From Metellina segmentata (taxonomy: Eukaryota > Arthropoda > Arachnida > Araneae > Tetragnathidae), in NCBI GenBank assembly GCA_947359465.1, contig OX375874.1, forward strand, positions 95,861,172 through 95,925,171: a DNA stretch of 64,000 bases, in the 5' to 3' direction. The translations under genes were made by a program, and so were the position numbers. Every line of letters begins with the position of its first letter. Position 1 is the first letter of the stretch. Shown here piece after piece: positions 1 to 10,900 of this stretch. The notes under the pieces are model-generated. The model had not been told where the DNA came from, did no database searches, and saw only the letters and a list, made by a program, of their open reading frames with translations.

Positions 1-2416
1 AATGATTCTGTTCGGACGAAGGGTATAGGCAATGTCTCAGATGTCCAAGTGGTCTAATCTCAGGCTAATTTTTTTGCAGGATAAAATCCATAATTCTTGT
101 GACATCGTATCATCTATGACTTTGCTGGTGTTCAAGATTTTCTTAGTTCAGCTATATAAACATTATATTTCTGAAGCAAACTAGAATTTTCAACATTTCT
201 AAATGACTCCTAGCTTTTCAGCAATCTTTCATTTTCGACAATTTAACTCTTGCTGTGGCCAGCCAAAATTTTAATAGATTATTGAAACAAACTGGCAGAC
301 ACATCGTAAACATTAGCTTTCTTATGTAATTTGAACTTTAATTTGGACACCTAACAATCTAATGTGTAACTTGGGCTGTGTGAAAAAGTTTAGTAATAAT
401 GTACATATTATTAGTTGTTTTGAAACAAGAAATATTATATTCATAGTACTAACATTTTCCATTTTTTATGGTCCACAGCTTCTCTTACCTGAGCATATCC
501 CAGGAACTTTGTATAGAACTTTGTGTACAAATGAATTATATTTTTAATAATTAAAACCATTTTAATGAATTTACAATACACATGTTTTATTGAATGGGAA
601 GAATAAGCTTTTTTCTGTCAGTTCTTCATGTCAGGTCTCAAGTTTGAATCCCAGACTTATACATAAATATGCAAATACATTTTTTGCATATTTTTTCCAT
701 TTTTATTGAAATCTTATTTGATTGCTATTTCTGGAAATTTTATCACCAAGTAAAATGTCTTACATTTTTTAAAGTCAATAGAAAGATGAGTTTGCCGTTT
801 CCTTATCGTCTCTTCATATCAGGACATGTTTGGAAACTACTATTTGCATTTTCTCTAGATTGAATCGAAATCTTCATTTAGTTGTGATGACTAACGCTCA
901 TGTAAACCCTAGTCATTCAAGTAAAATAAGCAAAAGAACAAAAGACACGTAAGTGTCTGTGCCTATTTATGGGTGCTTCTACTTCACCTAGCTCCACAAC
1001 ATAGGTAGACGAAAATGAAATTTGATGTTAATGGTGGGTGTGAACAAAAGGTTAAAAAAAAAAGTATTGTAAATCACTATTTTCTGCTTTAAGATGAACA
1101 AAAGATGCAAACATATACATTTTCACTCCTACCCTATGATGGTAATGTTTATCATAATTTATATATTGCTAAAACCAATATATATCCTCCCACTGTTAGC
1201 TCAATTCATCTTCAGATTTCAAGACTGGTGCTTTAGCAGTATGTCTCGTATCATCCCAAAAGTGATCTCAACCAACGGCATTATTTTTCTAAACAAATAC
1301 AGTTTTTATTAAATATTGTCATTGATAAAGGATCGCTTTTTAAAAGTTTTATACCCACCTTATATCGTGCAAAACGCAAGAAATTTAAATTTTGTCCAAT
1401 TTCCATAACTCTCCTGGCGGAAGTTCATGGCACAGTTTGAAAACTTGTTCATCACACTTAATAGATTATTTCTTCGATTCAACACTAAATAGTTATTAAA
1501 AAATTTTTCTTTGTGAAATTACTAAATGTAAGGTAATGTGTCTGGTATGTTAATGAGCCATCTTTGTTCTTTCCACGGCAAATATTTATTTTACATGAAC
1601 AGATTATGCTTCGCAAATTAAGTGTGTGAAATTGCTTTGTATGGTTTGCTTATGGAAATTTCCTTCAATATTTGAATCAAATCAAGCTAGTTTTTACTTC
1701 TCAACGTTATTTGTTCAGTGGAAAAGAGATAAGACACTAAACTGTTTTACTGTGATTAGTTTTTCTTTTTGAACTCGCATAAAAACTCTGTCAGTACCAT
1801 TCATATTTTGCTTCAGCTGTTTATCCCATCAATGTTATACTTTAATCTATATGGCCGTTTTATCATTGCTTCTGTCGGTGAGAACGAAGTGCAATGGAGA
1901 AAATGTGTAAGAGTATGTATTGTATGTAATGTCTATTCCTTAAAATGTATGTATTCATAAGCTTTGTTCAGAGAGAAAACAAGTAATCATAAATCAAGGA
2001 AATATTTAAACTTGGTTACGTCTCCTATATAAATAAAAATAATGTCTTTTTCTATATTAAAAAAAATCGTAAGTGCAATCTTTATACTTTTTAGCTATTG
2101 TTGACTTAAACTATGTGGGAAATAGTTTTTTTTATAAACTTGGTAATTTTTAATTGGTTATGAAGAATTATTAGCAGTTGTATGCAACTCTGACTATATT
2201 TTGACTTTTACATTTTGGTTTAATTATTGTCATAAGTGGTATGCTCTTTATAATCTATCCCACAAATTAATTTGATAACTTAACACATTTCCTTCCAAGT
2301 GCAGATAGACTAATTTCCGCCCACTATAATCGACTGGCAGCCTATTAATCAGCCCTTTGAATTTCTTGGCCTGTTCTACATATCCTTTTAATTCACAAGG
2401 GTCTTTAAAAATAGTA
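1..2416. other. Non-coding stretch upstream of Helitron D
   Basis: I see only short AT-rich reading frames with no recognisable domain, no RNA gene and no transposon end. Because the first TPST coding exon opens with a splice acceptor (TTGTTTTTCAG before 4122), an untranslated TPST exon must lie upstream. This stretch may therefore be TPST intron, but I cannot place that exon or a promoter here. Confidence 0.5.
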
Positions 2417-2844
2417 TCTCTCTATATTAAAAAAAATGTTGCCGCCGCCGCAGGATTGAAAACTGTTGTTTAGCTCGATTCTTAGACGGTTTCCCGAGAA
2501 AGAACTGATCGGAAAAAAATGAAATTAACATGCTTTGTTCTTCATCGTATTCCCTGGATAATTATTAAGATTTTTTTCCGATGCGGCTATTAGTTTAGGT
2601 TTTATTAAGTGTTGAAGTTGAAGAAGTGAAATTTCTTCCGCGAGTGAGCAAAACACATTCAAATTTTCAGTCTTCAGTCGTGAGTTTTTTTTGTAATAGT
2701 ACCTCTCAACGTAAATTTTTGCAGCTCGTCGAGTTTTTTTTGAAATTTAAATTTGGTTCTTGATAATATTTTTTTGAAATTCAGGAAAAATCGGGACATT
2801 TTTGTTACTTTTTTTTAAAACTGCCGTATCTATATCTAATTACT

Positions 2845-3330
2845 ATTAGTTTTTAATTTTTAAAATATCGCAGTATACCTCAGAATATACTCTTTCTTAC
2901 GGTACTATTATTTTTGAAATCGGTTAATAATTAAATTGGATGCTATCAAAAGTTCGTCATACAAAATTCGGAATCTTTGGATATTTTCGCTACTTATTGT
3001 TAAAACCGTTTTGTCTACGGCAAAAGCCATTATTTTTTAAATTTGAAAACATCACTGAATACATTACATTACACTCTTTCTTATGGTACAATTATTTTTC
3101 AAATTGGTTAATAAATAAAATCGATGCAATTAAAAGTTGGTCATACAATTTTCGGAACTTTCAGATCGTAACTTCCGATACAAAACTAAAATGGTCATAT
3201 CTGTATAGTATTACTGTTAGTTTTTAATTTTAAAAATATTGCAGTATACCTCAGAATATACTCTTTCTTACGGTACAATTATTTTTTAAATTGGTTCATA
3301 AATAAATTCGATGCAATCAAAAGTTGGTGA
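2845..3330 (+). repeat. Tandem repeat, three units of about 185 bp
   Basis: The phrase TCTTTCTTACGGTAC (one copy has TTATGG) recurs at 2891, 3075 and 3262, spacings of 184 and 187 bp. The flanking sequence repeats too: the CAGTATACCTCAGAATATAC block, the GGTTAATAA block and the AAAAGTTGGTCATAC block. The array sits inside Helitron D. The other end of the family at 62991-63488 retains only the beginning of one unit. Confidence 0.8.
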
Positions 3331-3693
3331 CACAAATTTCGTATTTTTCAGTTCGCATAGCTGCTTCCGAAAGCAGTAGTGGGTTGCACTTTTGACTATC
3401 GGGTTTGACAGATATCAAATTTATCGTAGCAACAATTGCCATAAAAACGATTTCTTTTTATTTGGCGAGGAAAAAGGCTCGCTTTTTTCCCTCTGTTCTC
3501 AAGACAGTTTACCGACAAAGTACAGATCGTAAAGTTTGGATATTAACAATGTTTACTTAAAATTGTACAGGGAACAAGATGCAGAAGATTTTTTACTGAA
3601 GCGGCTATTAGTTTAGGGTGCATTAAGTGTTAAAGCAAAAAAAAGTTAAATCACTTGCGAAAGAAGTATTGGTTTGAGAAAGCAAACCAAACG

Positions 3694-3952
3694 GATTGCG
3701 TAGCAATCCCCGGTGTCGGCGAGCGTAAGCGAGACGCAGCGAAGCCCTCGCTGTGACGTCGTGAACCGGAAAGTGAAATCAGCATAATACGAATTATTCA
3801 GATAGTTTCACTCTGTGAAAGTAATGTTGGTTTGCGAAGCAAACCAAATCGTATCTGTGACAGGAGTGTTGGTTTGCGAAGCAAACCAAATGGGATTGCG
3901 CAGCAATCCCCGGGGGTTGGCGAGCGTAAGCGAGCAGGGGGCGGAGCCCCCT
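3694..3952 (+). repeat. Chain of perfect GNA-loop hairpins
   Basis: Successive perfect palindromes with three-base spacers are: GGATTGC/GTA/GCAATCC (3694-3710); TTGGTTTGC/GAA/GCAAACCAA (3827-3847 and again 3869-3889); GGGATTGC/GCA/GCAATCCC (3892-3910); and AGGGGGC/GGA/GCCCCCT (3936-3952). Every stem closes with GC and opens with GC around a G-N-A triplet, and N is T, A, C and G in different hairpins. The last one overlaps the CTAG terminus and is the expected Helitron 3' hairpin. Confidence 0.85.
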
Positions 3953-4123
3953 AGTATTATAAAAAATTTCAATATGGCATACATTTTAAATGTCTTATAG
4001 GAAGGATACACTGTAACACATATGTTTATAATCTTGCTCTTATATTTTCATAACCTGTTTAATATTTTTATTCCAAGTTGTCATTTAATACACAATTTTC
4101 TCAAATATTATTGTTTTTCAGGT

Positions 4124-4252
4124 ATGGCTTCTCGAACCTTGAAGAAATATGTGTTATTTGTTTGCTTACCTCTGTTATTTTTGTTTTTATTGTACCGGTT
4201 TTATTCCCCGTGTTCTGGTTCCTCAAGTAATGCTGTTATGGTCGCAGCACAG
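4124..4252 (+). CDS. TPST: TPST coding exon 1: start and membrane anchor
   Basis: It encodes 43 residues beginning MASRTLKKY, with a hydrophobic run at residues 9-24 after basic residues, as in a type II Golgi anchor. The ATG lies two bases inside an exon that opens at acceptor TTGTTTTTCAG, so the 5' UTR is split. The donor is AG/GTGAGA, phase 0. Confidence 0.9.
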
Positions 4253-4866
4253 GTGAGATGTTTAATATTTATACCCACCTAACACTTTTATCATAGTAAT
4301 ATATTTTTCCAAATCTATATTTTAATAATTTCAATAAAGAGAGATTTTGTTTCTCTAACGTTATGTTATGTTATGTGCTGTGCAATGCTTTACAGCATCA
4401 AAATGCAAGAAACTTTAAGGCCTTGCTACCTCTAAATATTAATATTTTTGTTCAACTTTCAATAGTTTTCCTTTTTTTTTTTAAATCTAAAAATAACCAT
4501 TTTGCTGCGTAAATAAATGTGCCAAGAAGTTTTGTAGCCATATAAGGAGCACCATACTGCCCAGATTTGGATTCGAATCCATAGTCGTTGAATCAAGGGT
4601 TAAAGTGTTAACACTTTGTCTACCCAGCCACAGCGTTTTCATTTATGTTGAAGCCTAATGCATTAAAAAGTGCTTGCAATTATTGGAAAGATGCACTGCA
4701 AAGTGTAATTTGAAGGGTCTCAGAAATTAAAATATCTCAGGATTCATCACACAAAGATCGGAACCAAATGTTGATTTATAAATCGTAAATTATATTGTGC
4801 GATAATTTATAAAACTTTTGAAAACGGATGTTACTTTAAAGTTTGTAACCTTCCAAAATTAGATTG

Positions 4867-4911
<45 letters not shown>

Positions 4912-7900
4912 CACTGAAGAGCCAAAACATTATGACCACCTACTCAATATCGCGTTGCGCCTTCTTTGGCCTGCAAAACAGCTGCAACTCGCCTGGGCAT
5001 AGATGCCACAAGTTCTTGGTACATGACTGGAGACAGGTTGTTCCAAATGTCTAAGCAGCGGTCACGCAAGTCGAGATATTCGGACATGGTGGTGTTTGAG
5101 CTCTGAGCTGCCACTCCGTGAAACCCCAAATGTGCTCTATTATGGCGAGTTAGGTGGCCAGGACATTAACTGGAACTCCTCAGAATGCTCCTCAAACCAC
5201 TCCAACACAATCTGAGCCTTGTGACATGGAGCGTTGTCCTGCTGGAAGATTCCATTTACAGTTAGAAAGACAGACGCCATGTAAGTGTGCAACTGATCCG
5301 CAGTGTTATTCATATAGTTCGCAGTGTTCATGGTCTGTTTTACCGCAACTACGGGTCCCAGAGTCGCCCATGAGAACGTCCTCCAAAACATAATGCCGCC
5401 GCCACCAGCCTGTGAATGACCTGCTGTACAAGAGGGGAGCAACTGTTCGCCTGGCAGACGGTGTTCCCTGACAAGACCATCGACATGATGAATGAGAAAT
5501 CGGGATTCATCTGACCAGGCAACTCTCTTCCACTCATCCATGGTCTAGTCTCGGTGTTCCCGGGCCCACTGTAGGCGTAGTTGACGATGAGGCTTGGTCA
5601 GCATTGCCCGTGTGGAGGTTTGCCTTGCAAACCAAAAAGTATAAATATTTAGTTGTTAAAAATAATAAAATAATAAAAATAATTTTTCAAGAAAATCAAA
5701 CGTATAAGGTGTCAAATTTTCTGGTTCAATTAATCTGGTGTCAAATTTTCCACAGATTTCAAATCCGTTAAAATTTTTAATCTGTCTAACGATCCCGATT
5801 TTACGAAAAAGAACTAAATAATGCCAGCCAAATTGTTTTTTATTTTCTTTGCTTTTTTTCGCAGAAATCGTAAGAGGGCTGGAAATGTATTCTGTTTATT
5901 TTTGGAACACGAATCTTGCAAAAATATAAGATATTAAATTTAGAAATTTTATTTATTTAAAGAAAATCATGTTTTTAATTAACGATTTGATAGGAAATTT
6001 TTCGCCGATTTCAAATCCCTTTGTTTTTTATTGTCTGCTTTGGAAAATCATTCCTCTGCGCAAAATGAAAATGGAAACGGAAAAAATAAATTTAGAATCT
6101 GTCATATCTTTATGCAGTTGCCATTCCAAAGAAAACAATAATAATTAAATTCATATAAAAATGTTCTAGATTGAATTTTAAAATTAGCAGCGACCCAAAA
6201 ATTGCAAAAAATTCGGACTACCTGTGTGCCAAATCTCATTGCTGTAAGTGCTATAAAATCATCAGTATTTTGTGGCAAACAGACAAACGCTCTTCCTTTT
6301 ATAATAGTAGAGATGCTCAATAACTCATTTTTTGAGCCACAATTGTTTTTCAAACATTTTCCTTGGCACTCCTCAGATATAGTGTTATAAAGAATTGATT
6401 ATATTTTGTGAATATTTTACACAAATTCTGTCATGAATTTTTTAAAAGAATGAAGCCTCTGTTGTATGGAGACTTTACTAGACTGTGTAATGAGGTACTA
6501 AAAGAAATTTTTTTTTGATGAGATAGTACTTATCAGATATGTAGCTTAATACAATGACGGAAATTTAATAAATTTCTTGACCAATTCGGTTAATATTGTG
6601 CATTTTGGTACATTTTTGTCAGATTTTTGATTGCACTGTGTATATTAATTGTGTATACTTTTCTTTAGAAATATATTTTAGGACAAGACTCTAAAAAGTA
6701 TGTCTACAACAGAAGTATGCCCATAATTTTCATTGGTGGGATGCCTCGAAGTGGTACAACATTACTCCGAGTTATGTTAGATGCTCATCCAGATGTTAGA
6801 TGTGGAGAAGAAACCCGCGTAATTCCTCGTATACTGAGTCTTAAGCAGCAATGGTTGAAATCTCCTGTTGAATTTAAAAGACTCCAAGAAGCTGGAATAA
6901 GTGGTGATGTAAGTTTGTGTTTGTCATCCCATACACATATGTCTATGTAAAAGTGTGCATAGTGTAAAGATCCTTTGCTGATAGTGTACATTATAATACT
7001 GTTAAAAAGCAGTCTATTCTGATCTCCTTGCCCCATTCTGGTGTAGACTAAATATTGTTTATAGCTATTGTCTTGTAAGCTTAATTATTGTTGTATGATC
7101 ATACTGTTGTCTTCCTTTAAAGTTGCCAGAGTGTATCTATATTAGGGGGGGGGGGTGTTAAGATTCTGGCAATTTTCCTCCACCCTTGATTCACTAGACA
7201 ATTACAACACAGTATTTAAACTCTCACCTTATTAGAAAACATCCCTCTTCCCACACTTTTGATGACATGTTTTTAACCAGAATGTGCATTAGTGTGTGAC
7301 AACTACTAATCATTTGAAACATAATGCACTTTTAATAAAATTAGAATAAAAATAAGTAAAGCATTGCAAATTTATCTGTTCATTTCTTTTGGATCTTGTA
7401 ATACTTAGCTATATTCGATCTTTCAGAAAATTATGACTCCATATAATATGATTTTAGACCAATATACACTGACAAGCCAAAACATTATGACCATCCCCAC
7501 ATTTTTCAATGAACTCGTCTGGATGACGTGGAGGGGACGTGATTAAGTGAGAATGGTATTAAATTTCTGCTGGAGAAGGTAAGTAATCATTCTTGCACTT
7601 ACTTTTGCGAGTGATGGGAAAGGCTGCTGATCTAAGCGAATCTAATAGGGGGCAGATCGTAATTGTTCAAAGATTTGGAACGAGTATCACCGAAACTTCA
7701 CAACTAGTAGGTTGTTAGTATTCATGTAAAGTGGATAAATGACAGTGAAACCAGAAGTAGACGCCAAGGTGTTGGTTGTCCACGCGTATTCAAAGAAAAA
7801 GGACGTCAGAGACTGTCCCGCTTAGTAAAGCAAAATCGGCACAAGACAGTGGCTCAGCCGACAGCCCAATGCAATGCAGGTTCAAGCGCAAGTGTTTCGG

Positions 7901-10900
7901 AACACGCAGTTCAGCGGACACTGTTGGATATGGGACTGTGCAACAGATGTTCCACTCTTGTGCCTCTGTTGACCAAGCTTCATCGTCTCAACTACGCCTA
8001 CAGTGGGGAAGAAACATTTAGACTGGGCCATGGATGAGTGGAAGAGAGTTGCCTGGTCAGATGAATACCGATTTCTCATTCATCATGCCGATGGTCCTGT
8101 CAACTGGTTGCCATCTGCAAGGCAAACGGTTGCTCCCCTCTTCTACAGCAGGTCATACACAGGCTGGTGGTGGCAGTATTATGCTTTGGGCGATGTTCTC
8201 ATGGGCAACTCTGGGTATAGTAGTTGTGATAGAACAGACCATGAATTCTGCAAACTATCTGAACATCATTGTGGATCAGTTGCACCCTTACATGGCATCT
8301 GTCTTCCCAACTGGAAATGGAATCTTCCAGCAGGACAACGCCCCATGTTACAAGGCTCGTATTGTGTTGGAGTTGTTCGAGGAGCATACTGATCAATTCC
8401 ACTTAATGTTCTGGCCACCTAACTTGCCATAATAGAGCACATCTGGAGTGTCATGGAGTGGCAGCCCAGAGCTCAAACACCACCATGTCCGAATATCTCG
8501 ACTTGCGTGACCGCTGCTTAGACATTTGGAACAACCTGTCTCCAGTCATGTACCAAGAACTTGTGGCATCTAAGCCCAGGCGAGTTGCAGTTGTTTTGCT
8601 GGTCAAAGGAGGCACAACGCGTTATTGAGTAGGTGGTCATAATGTGTTGGCTTTTCAATGTATATTGAGGATAGGCATAGAGTTTATTTGTATTCATATT
8701 TCTATCTAACTTTGAAAGAATTAAAGGGTTGAAATCTATTTGCTGTATCAAACTGAAGCATGGCTTCTGTACTTGTTAAATTAAATGGGTTAATAAGGGA
8801 TGTGCTCAGTGGAAGAACCCACATGTTTCTTACCCTCCTCCAAAACATTTTGCTGTTTTAAACAATAAACAACACATGGTGAAGTTAGTTTAATCAAGAT
8901 AAATCAAAGTTTTGTAAATTCAGAAATAAAATAGGTATATATTCTAAAACCTAAAAAACTACTATATGTGATTCTCAAATAACATTACTATCATTTGATA
9001 GGAATTGGGTAAGAGAAGTTTGGAAAACCTCTAAATTACTTTCCTGGGAAAAATTGACCAGAACGCGTAAATACTGGAAGAATTCTGAGTAATATATTTT
9101 AAATATTAAGTTTCCATATCTTCATGTGTTGGAAATGCATTTGGTGATGTAATGATTGTTAATCATCATGTGATCATCAAAAAGTCAAGATTGTCATGTG
9201 ATCATCAAAAAATCAAGATCAATATTAAAATCATATGTATTTAAACTGAAGCTCTCTAACTTTGAAGCTTCAACTTGAATTGTTTTAAGTTTTATAAATA
9301 TTTACAAAATTAAGTAAATATTTACAAAATACTGTGTTCTTACTCTATCAATGTAACAGGACAATTTGGCCAATTTATTTAAACTTTCTGTTATGCATTA
9401 TTTCCTTATTATAAAATGTATCTTTCTAAATTAAAAATAATAATTCAAAAGGGATGAGTAATTTTCAAAGAAGAATAACATCTCTTCAAATACCTTTCAG
9501 TTATAAAGGCTACATAACTTAGATATTCCTATCCAGCCAGGATCATTCATGGTCATGAATTAATTTGATTAAGTACTCCTGATTGCAATATTTTAAAGTT
9601 CCTGTGTTTGATATTCTAATGATATTAATTTGCAGGTTTTAGACAATGCTGTTGCATCCTTTACACTAGAGATCATTGCTCGTCATGGGGAACCTGCTCC
9701 AAGATTGTGTAATAAAGATCCCTTTACTTTGAGATCTGCTGTTTATCTACATTCATTATTTCCTAAAGCGAAATTCATTCTTCTCATTAGAGATGGAAGA
9801 GCTGTTGTGCATTCTATCATTTCTAGAAAAGTATGTTTAGCTATCTCAATTATTTAAATTTTAAATGTAAGCATGTTTAGTAATTTAATTGTTTATTATT
9901 TTCATTTTGTAAAACTTTTAATATTGTTTTTTTTTTAAACAAAATATTGTTTTAAAATGTATGCAGACACTTGCATTTTCTCTTATAGATTTTACTACCT
10001 CATCTTTCAAAAGTTATGTCCTTTATAATTGGCTAATTGTTTAGATGAATATCAAGCTTTTAAGCTACTATCTTTTTTTTTAAAATACCACCTTCTAATT
10101 TCTGTTTTAATGGATTTGAAAGTGCAGTACCAACAATGTTTTCCTAATTTCTATGTACCTGTTCTCAAAATCTTCTGAAGATGCCTCTTTGAAAATTTTT
10201 TATACACACAATGAACTTACTTAAACCCTGAAGCCAAATTTAGTATTATATTGCATATTTCCTCACAAAATAAATTAGTTAAATCGAGAATCTTTTGTTT
10301 GCACTTACAAGTTGTAGCAAAAATAATTACAGTAGAGCCTCATTATAACAGACATAGAGCGAAGTGAAAGACCATTTAAATTTTGTTATTCAGTACATTT
10401 GAACAATCAGCACATAAAAATGTGTTTGCTTATTATGAATACTTACAGCACCTCTGTTAGATCCTAGTTAGTTATTAACTGAAGAAAAAAGCAGCAAACA
10501 AACCCAGCAGAAAATAAATTCTTTTTTCAAACCAATGAATGTAAGCAATCAACAACCTTGTTCTAAAGATTGATGCATTGTATACCTACACATCTTTTTT
10601 AATTCAACCTATGTTGAAGTCTGTTTTTTATTTGTTACATAATAAACACATTTTACAGCTAACTACTGTACTTTCATTGATGTACAACCCTGTGGCATTA
10701 CACCCCTATAAGAATTATTTGTTATAAACTGGACTTTCATTAAAATAAACAATCTTCAGTCCCTATTTGTCCTTTATAATGATGTTCTACAGTACTCTAC
10801 CGGCAACAAAACAGTTTCTTTAGTGTAATCTGTAATTCTTATAGACCTTTTTTACTCACTAAATGAAAGTAGCTTATTACTAAAGCTATATCAAAGATAG

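Larger units (their letters stand above)
2417..3954 (+). mobile_element. Non-autonomous Helitron-like element D
   Basis: The element starts TCTCTCTATATTA after a host A (2416) and ends in a GC-rich hairpin whose last bases form CTAG, followed by a host T (3955). These are the hallmarks of Helitrons: 5' TC, 3' hairpin plus CTRR, insertion between A and T, no target duplication. Inside are a GCC-rich 5' segment, three tandem units of about 185 bp (2845-3330), a diverged second copy of the 5' segment (3440-3660) and a chain of perfect hairpins (3694-3952). There is no Rep/helicase ORF, so it is non-autonomous. Its 5' half recurs inverted at 62991-63488, and its 3' end recurs at 12415-12520. Confidence 0.8.

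Noticed and set aside
3694..3952. CRISPR-like or bacterial palindromic repeat array
   Set aside because: The stems differ, no regular spacers exist, and the array ends at a Helitron CTAG terminus in an intron-bearing nuclear locus.
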